This document shows positions 25,262 to 32,942 of a stretch of 64,000 nucleotides of DNA, piece by piece. The stretch's first letter is position 1; every line of letters begins with the position of its first letter. The notes under the pieces were generated by a model, which searched no databases, was not told where the DNA came from, and saw only the letters and a program-made list of their open reading frames with translations. The position numbers and the translations under genes were made by a program. The DNA is from JAGNKE01 sp964583335 (GTDB lineage Bacteria; Pseudomonadota; Alphaproteobacteria; Micavibrionales; Micavibrionaceae), in assembly GCA_964583335.1 (NCBI GenBank), contig CAZOVG010000003.1, forward strand, positions 186,001 through 250,000, given 5' to 3'.

Positions 25262-26200
25262 CTACCCCACGTAATAGAAATAACGCACGCAATGGAAGAA
25301 CAGCGGCGCGGTGAGCGAAAGCGAGTCGATCCGGTCCAGAATCCCGCCGTGACCGGGAATGAGATTGCCGGAATCCTTGATCTGCAAATCGCGCTTGAGC
25401 GCCGAGAACGTAACGTCCCCAATAAATCCGGTGACGGCGATCACCGCCCCCATGAACAGCGCGAACGGCAGCGAAAACGGTGTCAGCAGCGGCGCGATCA
25501 ACCCGGCGACGGCGATAGTCGTCAAAGCCCCGCCGATAAACCCCTCCCATGTCTTTTTGGGGCTGACCTTCGGCACGATCTTGTGCTTTCCGAACAATTT
25601 GCCCCAGACATACTGCGCCACGTCGTTGCCCTGATTCAAAACCGCCAGAAACATGATGAGGCCCACATGCCCCTGCAACGCGGTGGAATACTGCATCAGC
25701 ATCGCCGCGTGCGAGATCGCAAAAACCGTAATCATCAGGCCCCAGCTGATCTTCGCCGTGGAGTCCAGAAAACCCTCCGTCTGACCCGCGATGATCAGGC
25801 GGAACGGCAGCAGGAAAAACACCCACACCGGGATGAACACGATGAACAGCCCATACAACCCGTTCGCCACGAAATAATATTGCACCGGGATCGCAAGATA
25901 AGCCCAGAACAACGCCCGCCGATCGGCTTTCCGCAGCGGCACGATGGAGAAATATTCCTTGAGCGCCAAAAAGCTTAAAAACGCGAAGAAAATCACCGAA
26001 ACAACCGGAGAGGTCAAAATCGCCAGCGAGAAAATGGCGATCATGAACCACCAGCTTTTGACCCGCGCCGCCAGTTCCCCGTAATGATTTTCGGTATCGT
26101 TGCGGCGGAGTATATGAACGATCGCGCTGGCGACGATCAGAACGCCGAAAACCCCGGCGATGCTGAGATGAACGGGATTGGAGGGAGTGAGATTAAACAT
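25262..26200 (-). CDS. cdsA: Phosphatidate cytidylyltransferase (CdsA)
   Basis: CdsA makes CDP-diacylglycerol, the precursor of all phospholipids, from phosphatidic acid and CTP. It is an integral-membrane protein of 312 residues with about eight helices. The signature near the C-terminus is clear: KVSPKKTWEGFIGG, then DVTFSALKRDLQIKDSGNLIPGHGGILDRID. The start overlaps the end of the CDP-alcohol phosphatidyltransferase gene by eight bases, and the downstream acyltransferase follows after three bases. The context suggests a second, dedicated phospholipid pathway; whether another cdsA exists in the genome cannot be seen here. Confidence 0.93.
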   Translation of the reverse strand: MFNLTPSNPVHLSIAGVFGVLIVASAIVHILRRNDTENHYGELAARVKSWWFMIAIFSLAILTSPVVSVIFFAFLSFLALKEYFSIVPLRKADRRALFWAYLAIPVQYYFVANGLYGLFIVFIPVWVFFLLPFRLIIAGQTEGFLDSTAKISWGLMITVFAISHAAMLMQYSTALQGHVGLIMFLAVLNQGNDVAQYVWGKLFGKHKIVPKVSPKKTWEGFIGGALTTIAVAGLIAPLLTPFSLPFALFMGAVIAVTGFIGDVTFSALKRDLQIKDSGNLIPGHGGILDRIDSLSLTAPLFFHCVRYFYYVG

Positions 26201-26882
26201 CTTCGCCCTCCGGCCCGCCCTGCAACCCCGGCCCCGACTCCAAATGCCAGTGCGCCGCGCTCAATCGCTTCCAGACCGTGAAGGCGCTCCCGGCAATTAT
26301 GACGATCAGCGCGAAGGCCAGCAGCGTCCCGGTCGAAAACATCATCCCCTCAAACGGAGTCAGAAAAATAGCAACCGCCGCCACGCCCATCCGGTGCGGC
26401 TTGGCCATCGGCCCGGAGAAATCCACAGGCGCGCCGAGGCTGCGGCCCAGCGTCCGCGCATAAGCCGTCATCACGGCCATCAGCGCCGCGCCCCACCCGA
26501 GAATGCCCCCGAACAATCCAAACGACACCGCATACCCCATACCCACGAAAATCAGCGCATCCGCGATCCGGTCCGGCACGTCGTTGTACAACTCGCCCGA
26601 GGGCGTGCTCTTCCCGCCCTCGACAGCCACCAGCCCGTCGAACAGGTTGCACAAAACCCGCCCCGCAATGCCCGCCAGCGCCAACAGCATGAACAAAAAC
26701 CCCAAAAACCCCGGAAACGCCGTCATTCCGACGCACGCCGCCCCGGCCAGCGCGGCAAAGCCCATACTGGCCAGCGAGATCTGGTTGGGGGAAACATCCT
26801 TTTGCGATAAGATGGTGGCCGCCTTCTGGACAGCTTCAAGCTTGCGGACCTTGAGCGGGCGGCGGGCTTCGGGATCGGTCAT
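26193..26882 (-). CDS. CDP-alcohol phosphatidyltransferase with substituted catalytic signature
   Basis: These integral-membrane enzymes join CDP-diacylglycerol to an alcohol. The canonical signature is D-G-x2-A-R-x8-G-x3-D-x3-D. Here residues 82-104 give Asp82, Gly83, Ala86, Val87 (Arg expected), Gly96, Asn100 (Asp expected) and Asp104: two departures at metal/CMP-binding positions. The rest (helices at about 40-75, 110-130, 165-205) looks normal. It heads the operon with cdsA and plsC, so a phospholipid such as phosphatidylglycerol phosphate or phosphatidylinositol-like product is expected. A substituted motif is seen in some subfamilies, so loss of activity is not assumed. Confidence 0.82.
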   Translation of the reverse strand: MTDPEARRPLKVRKLEAVQKAATILSQKDVSPNQISLASMGFAALAGAACVGMTAFPGFLGFLFMLLALAGIAGRVLCNLFDGLVAVEGGKSTPSGELYNDVPDRIADALIFVGMGYAVSFGLFGGILGWGAALMAVMTAYARTLGRSLGAPVDFSGPMAKPHRMGVAAVAIFLTPFEGMMFSTGTLLAFALIVIIAGSAFTVWKRLSAAHWHLESGPGLQGGPEGEDV

Positions 26883-26941
26883 AGGGTGCGCTTTCCGAGT
26901 ATGAATAAACCTGCGCCCTTTATACCAGAATAAGGCAACCC

Positions 26942-28057
26942 ATGAAACGCGTGTTGATCGTCGGAGGATACGGACAGTTCGGAAGCCTCATCGCCCGCGC
27001 CCTCGCGCCGGACCGCAACATCGCGCTCATCCTCGCGGGCCGTAACGGCAAAAAAGCGAGCACCTTTTCAAAAACCCTCCAATCGGCCAACCCGGTCGAA
27101 ACCTGCGCCGCCGACATCCGCAAAGACCTCGCGCGCCTGCTCGAAACCGCGCGGCCCGACATCGTGATCCATACCGCCGGCCCCTTTCAGGATCAGGATT
27201 ACAGCCTCGCAAAGGCCGCCATTGAACACGGAAGCCACTACATCGACCTCGCCGACGGGCGCGACTTCGTAGCCGGAATCGGCACATTGGACAAACAGGC
27301 GAAAATCGCAAATCTCTGCATCATCAGCGGGGCAAGCTCCGTCCCCGCCCTGTCCTCCGCCGTCATCGAGCAATATAGGCCCGCTTTCAAAACGCTCGAA
27401 ACAATCGAATACGGCATCAGCACCGCCCAGAAAACGGGGATGGGCCTGGCGACAGCCCACGGCGTCATGAGCTACGCCGGAAAACCCTTCAAGACCCTCA
27501 TCGGCGGCGAAATGCAGATCGTCCACGGCTGGCAGGGTCTGAAATATCACAAGTTTTCCGGTCTGGGCCGCCGCCCGCTTGGCTACTGCGACATCCCCGA
27601 CCTTCAGCTGTTCCCGGCCCGCTATCCCGGCCTGCGCACGCTGGAATTCCGTGCGGGCACGGAACTTTCCGCCCTGCACCTCGGCCTCTGGCTACTCAGC
27701 TGGCCCGTACGGTGGCACGTTGTAAAATCGCTCGATCCGCTTGCCGCACCGCTTTTGAAACTGGCAAAAAAATTCGACATTTTCGGCACGGATCGGAGTG
27801 GATTTTATATGACCCTGAGCGGAACAGACAAACAAGGTGCACCGCTCGCCATAGGCTTCGATCTGACCGCAAAGCAAGGCCACGGCCTCAACATCCCCGC
27901 CACGCCCGCCGCCCTGATCGCCCAAAAACTCGCCGCTGGGGAGAAAATCCCCCCCGGCGCCGTGCCCTGCATCGGCATCTTGAGCCTTACCGACATACTC
28001 GGCGCGCTCAAACCTTACGACATCGGGTGGCAGACATGGCAGAAAACCGCCAGATAA
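26942..28057 (+). CDS. Saccharopine dehydrogenase-like NAD(P)-binding protein
   Basis: The protein opens with a Rossmann fold, MKRVLIVGGYGQFGSLIARAL, followed by AGRNGKKAS and a domain like that of saccharopine dehydrogenase/lysine-ketoglutarate reductase. The body contains HTAGPFQDQDYSLAKAAIEHG and YIDLADGRDFV, a block common to this family's NAD(P)-binding subfamily. At 371 residues it is shorter than true saccharopine dehydrogenases, and the bacterial homologues often sit near or are fused to DUF4166; a DUF4166 gene lies at 23 kb. The substrate is unknown. It is divergent from the CDP-alcohol phosphatidyltransferase operon across 59 bases. Confidence 0.82.
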   Translation: MKRVLIVGGYGQFGSLIARALAPDRNIALILAGRNGKKASTFSKTLQSANPVETCAADIRKDLARLLETARPDIVIHTAGPFQDQDYSLAKAAIEHGSHYIDLADGRDFVAGIGTLDKQAKIANLCIISGASSVPALSSAVIEQYRPAFKTLETIEYGISTAQKTGMGLATAHGVMSYAGKPFKTLIGGEMQIVHGWQGLKYHKFSGLGRRPLGYCDIPDLQLFPARYPGLRTLEFRAGTELSALHLGLWLLSWPVRWHVVKSLDPLAAPLLKLAKKFDIFGTDRSGFYMTLSGTDKQGAPLAIGFDLTAKQGHGLNIPATPAALIAQKLAAGEKIPPGAVPCIGILSLTDILGALKPYDIGWQTWQKTAR

Positions 28058-28220
28058 TTCTTAAGATTTTCATAACACCAATAAGCCGCAAATCTATGGG
28101 AGTTTTGTCAGAAATTTGAACAAAAAGGGGGTGCGCCCAACCCGTTAGCGCGTTATAATAACGTGTTGTTATTTTTCTGTTCTTTTGCGTACCCGCTCCG
28201 CCAATCAGGTCATACTCGTC

Positions 28221-28895
28221 ATGAAAGACACCAATGCGAAGCCCAAGGGCAAACTCTATGCGTCAATCCGGCTGCTGGCTGTGGCCGCCGTTCTTGCCGC
28301 GTGTTCATCCCTGCCCTCATGGGCCGCCGAACAGGCGCAACCGCCCGCCGACCTGCCGCAGGTCGTGACCGAGGCCTCCGCACCCGCCGGGTTACCGACG
28401 CTTAAGGAAACCACGCACCCGACCATTCATCTCAGCCCCGACGACACCCATCTTGTTAAATTGGACAAAGATGCAGGCCTCGTTGTCGTCGGCAACCCCG
28501 AACACGCGAATGTCATCGCCGACTCCACCCGCACACTCGTGGTCATCCCGCGCAATCCGGGCGCGACCTATTTCACCGTCATGGCATCCAACGGCGAAAT
28601 TTTGATGCGGCGCATGATCATCGTTGCGGGACCGGAACAAAACTACGTGCGTGTCAAGAACACCTGCCGCAGTGGCGGAAGCAAAAACTGCAATGAAAAC
28701 AACATCTACTTCTGTCCTGACACCTGCCATAAAATCATGCTGGGAACGGAGGAAATCTCTGTAGACGATAAAGATGTCCCCGGCGCTGGTGGCGGAGAAG
28801 ACCAAAGCGCCGATAACGCTCCGCAGCCCGAAGAAAAGGCTGCAGCCGATGCCGCCGCTGATGAAGAAGCCGCGGAACAAGGCACAGAGGAATAA
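28221..28895 (+). CDS. Stand-alone secretin-N (CpaC N-domain-like) envelope protein with Cys cluster
   Basis: After a signal sequence (hydrophobic RLLAVAAVLAAC-SS), the central part (about 60-135) resembles the pilus-formation N-domain found at the start of CpaC/RcpA secretins: IHLSPDDTHLVKLDKDAG, VVGNPEHANVIADS, LVVIPRNPGATYFTVMASNGE. It has no secretin domain. A lipobox-like LAAC suggests a lipoprotein, but a type I cut at SWA-AEQ is also possible. Four cysteines cluster at about 147-172 (KNTCRSGGSKNC, YFCPDTC), and the last 35 residues are Asp/Glu/Ala-rich. It lies 73 bases upstream of tadD, and a role at the pilus outer-membrane channel is inferred. Confidence 0.75.
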   Translation: MKDTNAKPKGKLYASIRLLAVAAVLAACSSLPSWAAEQAQPPADLPQVVTEASAPAGLPTLKETTHPTIHLSPDDTHLVKLDKDAGLVVVGNPEHANVIADSTRTLVVIPRNPGATYFTVMASNGEILMRRMIIVAGPEQNYVRVKNTCRSGGSKNCNENNIYFCPDTCHKIMLGTEEISVDDKDVPGAGGGEDQSADNAPQPEEKAAADAAADEEAAEQGTEE

Positions 28896-28968
28896 ACCAA
28901 GGATAAAACGACAAACGACAAAAACTGGACAACAGCAACACCACTAAGCTCACTGGAAACTGAAAACC

Positions 28969-29655
28969 ATGAAGAAAATCTCGCCACTGGTCCTCTTGAC
29001 CGCAGCCATGCTGAACCTCACCGCCTGCCAGACCACAGGATCCGATAAAAACGGTGCCGATCTGGCTAAGCAGCAGCAAAGCGCTAAAATCGACGCGGCC
29101 ATCGATAAGGCGCTCGCCGAAGGCGGCGAAGTCAACCTCACGGGCGCCCTGCTCGCGCTGGAGCGCCAGTACAAGCAGGACAGCACCAACCCTGACAAAG
29201 CCTTCAAATACGCCAAGGCCCTGCGTCAATCCGACTATGCCAACCGCGCAGCGATCGTTCTGACACCTTTCGCGAAGGCACCGGACGCACAGCCGCATAT
29301 CATCTCTGAAATGTCCTCCATCGAACTGGCTCTCGGCAAATTCAAGAGTGCTGAAACCTATGCCCAGCAAGCGGTCATTAAGAACCCGCAGGATTATATC
29401 GCGTATCAAAATCTCGGTATAGCTCTGGAATCTCAAGAAAAGCATGAAGCCGCCGAACGCGCATTCCGCAAGGGTCTGGAAACTTGGAAGGGGAACCCCA
29501 CGGCGATCATGAACAACCTCGCGCTCAATCTGGCCACGCAAGGCTACATCGACGAAGCCATACAGATATTGGAAAAAGCGCAAGCCCTCTCGCCTGACCG
29601 CATAGAGATCGAGCGCAACCTGCGCATCGTCCGCGCCTTGGGCGAAACCTCTTAA
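28969..29655 (+). CDS. tadD: TadD-like tetratricopeptide lipoprotein
   Basis: TadD is an outer-membrane lipoprotein needed for secretin assembly or localisation in Tad pilus biogenesis. The lipobox is visible (AMLNLTACQTT). The rest is a set of TPR helices: AFKYAKALRQSDYANRAAIVL, LALGKFKSAETYAQQAV, and AIMNNLALNLATQGYIDEAIQILEKA. At 228 residues the length is normal. It follows the secretin-N-like protein on the plus strand, while the rest of the tad genes are on the minus strand, so this pair is a separate transcription unit. A strong hairpin terminator follows the stop. Confidence 0.9.
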   Translation: MKKISPLVLLTAAMLNLTACQTTGSDKNGADLAKQQQSAKIDAAIDKALAEGGEVNLTGALLALERQYKQDSTNPDKAFKYAKALRQSDYANRAAIVLTPFAKAPDAQPHIISEMSSIELALGKFKSAETYAQQAVIKNPQDYIAYQNLGIALESQEKHEAAERAFRKGLETWKGNPTAIMNNLALNLATQGYIDEAIQILEKAQALSPDRIEIERNLRIVRALGETS

Positions 29656-29677
29656 TCGGCTTTCTTTAATCCTTCAA

Positions 29678-30241
29678 TCAGGGGCCGCAACACGGCCCCT
29701 TTTTAGTGGCCGTCGGACGATTCCAAGGCATGTTGGCCAGCAACATCGCAAGCCCGCAAAACCCCGTATATCCGGCGAAAAACAAAGCCCCGCCGATCAA
29801 TCCGGCCAGAACGAACCCCAGCATGATCCCGGAAAACCCGAGCAAAACAAGAAACGCGACCATCGCGCCGGCGATCATCTGAACCTGCCGGAAAATTGAA
29901 AAACGCGGCGCAGGCCCAAGCGAAACGGTCGGAAACCCGGCATCTTTCCAAGCGGAAATCCCGCCCTCGATATTATAAACCGCATGCGAACAGCGCCCAC
30001 CGCCCGCAATAACCGCGCAAGCCTGCTGCCCCCGCCCGCCCTTAAGGCAATGGAACAGGATCTTACGCTCCTGCGGAATCCGCAACTGCTCCGTGAGCGA
30101 CCCAACAGAGGCCAGAGGCACGGAATGCGCGTAAACGATATGCTCCTGCGCGAACTCGTCCGGCTCCCGAACGTCGATCAGAATCGCCTCCCCCGCCGCC
30201 AGCCAATCTGCCGCCTGCTGAACATTGATTGTTTGCGTCAT
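29678..30241 (-). CDS. Rhodanese/DUF2892 inner-membrane protein (YgaP-like)
   Basis: The N-terminal rhodanese domain carries a sulfane sulfur on the active-site Cys65 in FHCLKGGR. The C-terminal half is DUF2892: an RQVQMIAGAMVAFLVLLG helix and a second helix ending GYTGFCGLAMLLANMPWN, as in E. coli YgaP, a membrane rhodanese. The ATG at 30241 (MTQTINVQQA) is preceded by AAGGAGA and lies one base after the stop of the upstream regulator, so they are translationally coupled. The last six codons fall in the terminator of tadD. The pair corresponds to the E. coli ygaVP operon. Confidence 0.87.
   Translation of the reverse strand: MTQTINVQQAADWLAAGEAILIDVREPDEFAQEHIVYAHSVPLASVGSLTEQLRIPQERKILFHCLKGGRGQQACAVIAGGGRCSHAVYNIEGGISAWKDAGFPTVSLGPAPRFSIFRQVQMIAGAMVAFLVLLGFSGIMLGFVLAGLIGGALFFAGYTGFCGLAMLLANMPWNRPTATKKGPCCGP
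29681..29704 (+). terminator. Rho-independent terminator of tadD, overlapping the rhodanese 3' end
   Basis: A perfect GGGGCCG stem (29681-29687) pairs with CGGCCCC (29693-29699) around a five-base loop and is followed by TTTTT. It stops plus-strand transcription of tadD. The same DNA encodes the last codons (GPCCGP) of the convergent rhodanese gene. On the minus strand the hairpin has no T-tract, so it works one way only. Confidence 0.85.
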
Positions 30242-30242
30242 C

Positions 30243-30545
30243 TCATCTCTCCTTGCAAAACGATTCATAAAGTGTGCCCATGATGGTCATAACCGCCTCG
30301 TGCGCGATATGATAATAAAGCGTCCGGTGCTCCCGCCGGAAATCGACGATCCCCTCGGCCTTCAACTTGCCAAGATGCTGCGACATCGAGGTTTGCGCGA
30401 TCCCCGTCGCCTCGATCAATTCGCTGACGCTCTTCTCCCCCTCCGCAAGCTGACAGAGGATCATCAGCCGATGCGCATTGGCCAGCCCCTTGAGAAACCC
30501 GGCGGCCTCGTCGGCCTTTTCCAGCATCTTGTCCAAACCCTTCAT
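30243..30545 (-). CDS. ArsR-family persulfide/peroxide sensor (BigR/SqrR/YgaV-like)
   Basis: A winged helix repressor of 100 residues, with SELIEATGIAQTSMSQHLGKLKAEG and the wing RREHRTLYYHI. Cys31 (MILCQLAEGE) and Cys97 (YESFCKER) are 66 residues apart. The same spacing is known for SqrR (Cys41/Cys107) and BigR (Cys42/Cys108), which form a disulfide or tetrasulfide link and release DNA when reactive sulfur species accumulate. The regulator and the rhodanese gene form one unit; the AhpD-like gene is divergent. It probably binds the palindromic spacer described below. Confidence 0.88.
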   Translation of the reverse strand: MKGLDKMLEKADEAAGFLKGLANAHRLMILCQLAEGEKSVSELIEATGIAQTSMSQHLGKLKAEGIVDFRREHRTLYYHIAHEAVMTIMGTLYESFCKER

Positions 30546-30574
30546 GAGTCACCTGTAATTTGCACTTTACATTT

Positions 30575-30595
30575 CATAAAATTATGATATCATAA
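30575..30595. promoter_or_regulatory. Palindromic operator candidate between the persulfide sensor and AhpD-like gene
   Basis: TTATGATATCATAA (30582-30595) is a perfect 14-base palindrome. A second, overlapping inverted repeat CATAA-aa-TTATG covers 30575-30586. The site is AT-rich and lies in the 77-base divergent spacer, the expected place for autoregulation by the BigR-like repressor. Binding itself is inferred. Confidence 0.6.
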
Positions 30596-30622
30596 AAATA
30601 TAAATTGTAAAGGAGAAAAACA

Positions 30623-30967
30623 ATGGCAAAAGATTACAAACAGATCACGAAAGACATCTCGCAATATATAGGAGAGTTGAAAAAGCTCGCCCCCGATGCG
30701 ATGCAGGGCTTCTACGCCCTCTCAAAAAACGCCACCGCCGACGGCGCTCTCAGCGAAAAGACCAAGGAATTCATCGCGCTCGCCATCGGCGTGACGCAAC
30801 GCTGCGACGGCTGCATTGGCTTTCACACCAAGGCGCTGCATAAGCTGGGCGCAACGAAAGAGGAAGTGGCGGAAGTGATGGCGATGTGCGTCTATATGGG
30901 CGGAGGACCGACCCTTATGTACGCGGCGGACGCTCTGCGCGCCTTCGACCAGTTCAGCGCGGAATAA
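30623..30967 (+). CDS. AhpD-like carboxymuconolactone decarboxylase family protein
   Basis: The protein has the AhpD core: AIGVTQRCDGCIGFHTKAL with a CxxC pair and the nearby His, the usual site for alkylhydroperoxidase/disulfide reductase activity of this family. At 114 residues it is the compact form. It is divergent from the BigR-like regulator across the palindromic spacer, so it is likely part of the same persulfide/peroxide response. It ends two bases before the convergent tadC stop. Its ATG has AAAGGAGAAAAAC in front. Confidence 0.88.
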   Translation: MAKDYKQITKDISQYIGELKKLAPDAMQGFYALSKNATADGALSEKTKEFIALAIGVTQRCDGCIGFHTKALHKLGATKEEVAEVMAMCVYMGGGPTLMYAADALRAFDQFSAE

Positions 30968-30969
30968 GC

Positions 30970-31932
30970 CTAGCCGCCGACTCCGGCTGCGGCCGCCTTG
31001 ATCCCGGCCGGACCGAGAATGATGATGAACAGCGCCGGAAGGAAGAACAAAATCATCGGCACCGTAAGCTTGGGCGGTAAGGCAGCAGCCTTCCGCTCGG
31101 CTTCGGCCATGCGCATGTCGCGCAGCTCTTCGGACATCACGCGCATCGCTTGCGAAATCGAGGTCCCGTACTGCTCGGCCTGAATCAGAGCGGTTGCAAA
31201 GGATTTCCCCGCCCCGCTGCCCACGCGCCGCGCAAAATCCTGCAACGCCTGCCGGCGGTCGTTCAGCATCGCCATCTCGGCGCTCAGAATCCCAAGCTCC
31301 TCCGCCAGAATGGGCGAATGCTCCGCCACCTCCGTAGCCACGCGCTCGATCGTCTGCTCCAGCCCGATCCCGCCCTGCACGCAGATCAGCATCATGTCGA
31401 GCGAGTCCGGAAAACTGAGGTTCAATTCCTGCTGGCGTTTCTGGATCATGTTTTTAATAAGAATATCCGGCAACTTGAACCCCGCCAGAGCAGCCGTAAG
31501 CAAGATGACGGAAGCCATGCCGTCGGAAAACTGTTTTTCCTCGGGGATCTTCGACAGGAAAAGCATACCCAAAACAACGAACAGGACCGGCAAAACGACC
31601 CGCGCGATCATAAACCGCAAAGGTGCCTTGGGATTCCGGATGCCCGCCTGAAGCAGCTTTTCCCTCAATTTTTCACCCATCTTACCCGCAAGCTGCTGCA
31701 CGCGGAAAAAGCTGGACATCGAATCCTTTGCCGAAAGCGACACCTCCTGCCCCCGGTTCCGGCTCGCATCGCGCGTCTGCTGGTAAAGATCCTTGCGGCG
31801 CTTCTCGATGATCGCGATGGATTTTTCCTTCTTGTCGGAATTTTGCAGATACGGAAAGGCGATCCCGATGACGGTCGCGGCGGCCCCCAAAGAGGCCAGC
31901 GCCGTGATGATTGTTTCATTGTCCAGATCCAT
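30970..31932 (-). CDS. tadC: Tad pilus inner-membrane platform protein TadC
   Basis: TadC, with TadB, forms the inner-membrane platform of the Flp/Tad pilus. It is a T2SSF (GspF) family protein of 320 residues. Features seen: first helix at about 9-25, a charged region (KKEKSIAIIEKRRKDLYQQTRD), helices at about 110-145, the conserved SFPDSLDMMLICVQGGIGLEQTIERVA and DFARRVGSGAGKSFATALIQAEQYGTSISQAM stretches, and a final helix pair. It is the last gene of the cpaE-tadA-tadB-tadC run; a 24-base gap separates it from tadB. Confidence 0.94.
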   Translation of the reverse strand: MDLDNETIITALASLGAAATVIGIAFPYLQNSDKKEKSIAIIEKRRKDLYQQTRDASRNRGQEVSLSAKDSMSSFFRVQQLAGKMGEKLREKLLQAGIRNPKAPLRFMIARVVLPVLFVVLGMLFLSKIPEEKQFSDGMASVILLTAALAGFKLPDILIKNMIQKRQQELNLSFPDSLDMMLICVQGGIGLEQTIERVATEVAEHSPILAEELGILSAEMAMLNDRRQALQDFARRVGSGAGKSFATALIQAEQYGTSISQAMRVMSEELRDMRMAEAERKAAALPPKLTVPMILFFLPALFIIILGPAGIKAAAAGVGG

Positions 31933-31956
31933 GGCGGCACCTACTCTCTCAAAAAA

Positions 31957-32934
31957 TCAAACCTTGAAATTGATCATGGCCTTCATCACGAAGACGCCCA
32001 TGCTCATCCAAACGACCGCCCCGGCCACAAGCCACTTCCCGGTCGGGGTGGTAAACAAAATCATGATGTAATCGGGGTTGAGGAAATAAAGCCCCAAGGC
32101 CACCAAAATAGGCAGAGCCCCGATAATAGAGGCAGACGCAATGGCCTCCGACGAAAGCGCGACGATCTTGCGCTTGAGCCGGAACCGCGCCCTGATGACG
32201 TTGGCAAGGTTGGTTAAAACCTCCGAAAGGCTCGACCCCGTCTGCGCCTGAATCGCAAGGCCCGTAGCGAACATCTGCATTTCCGTGAGCGGCATCCGCT
32301 TCGTGGCGTCCAGCGCCGCCTCATGCAGCGGAATACCGATTTTCTGCTTGTCGTAAACGCGGGACATTTCTTCACCAACGGGCCCCTCAAATTCACGCGA
32401 AATCATAGCGACAGCCTCGGAAACGGGCATACCGGCCTTCAAAAGCCGGACGATCGCCTCAAGCGCGTCTGCAAATTCAGCCAGAAAGTTTTTCTGCCTG
32501 CGCTTAATCAAAAACCTCAGAACAAAACGGGGCACGCCCAGAGTCCCGATCAGTGGCATAAGGCCAATGACGTAATTCGACATACCTAAGAAATACGCCC
32601 CGGCCGTCATGCCGATTCCGCACAGAAACGACAACAACCAGAACTGCTTGGGCGTAATTTCAAGCCCCGCCTGCCCCAACTTCATGGCGATCGTGACTTT
32701 CTTTTTGCCCTTATGCTCCTCGTCCTTGCTTTCCTTGAGCTTCCGGGCGATTTCGGCGCGCCGCCTGTTCTGCACGTCACGCTCGTTACTCTTGTTTTCG
32801 TTGCCGGAGCTTCCGCGTATAACCGCCAGCTTACCTTCCCGGGTCTTGTTGTCCTTGTTCATGAGAACAGCCGCGACGACCCCGAAGACCAGGAAAACAA
32901 TCGATGCGATGAGAACGATCTGAACCAGCGTCAT
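31957..32934 (-). CDS. tadB: Tad pilus inner-membrane platform protein TadB
   Basis: A GspF-family partner of TadC with 325 residues. An N-terminal helix (about 7-25) and a charged, lysine-rich stretch precede the T2SSF domain, which reads FADALEAIVRLLKAGMPVSEAVAMI and GSSLSEVLTNLANVIRARFRLKRKI; the last helices lie at about 270-320. It begins eight bases after the tadA stop codon and is followed closely by tadC. The order and length are those of an ordinary Tad locus. Confidence 0.94.
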   Translation of the reverse strand: MTLVQIVLIASIVFLVFGVVAAVLMNKDNKTREGKLAVIRGSSGNENKSNERDVQNRRRAEIARKLKESKDEEHKGKKKVTIAMKLGQAGLEITPKQFWLLSFLCGIGMTAGAYFLGMSNYVIGLMPLIGTLGVPRFVLRFLIKRRQKNFLAEFADALEAIVRLLKAGMPVSEAVAMISREFEGPVGEEMSRVYDKQKIGIPLHEAALDATKRMPLTEMQMFATGLAIQAQTGSSLSEVLTNLANVIRARFRLKRKIVALSSEAIASASIIGALPILVALGLYFLNPDYIMILFTTPTGKWLVAGAVVWMSMGVFVMKAMINFKV

Positions 32935-32942
32935 GGCGTTTC

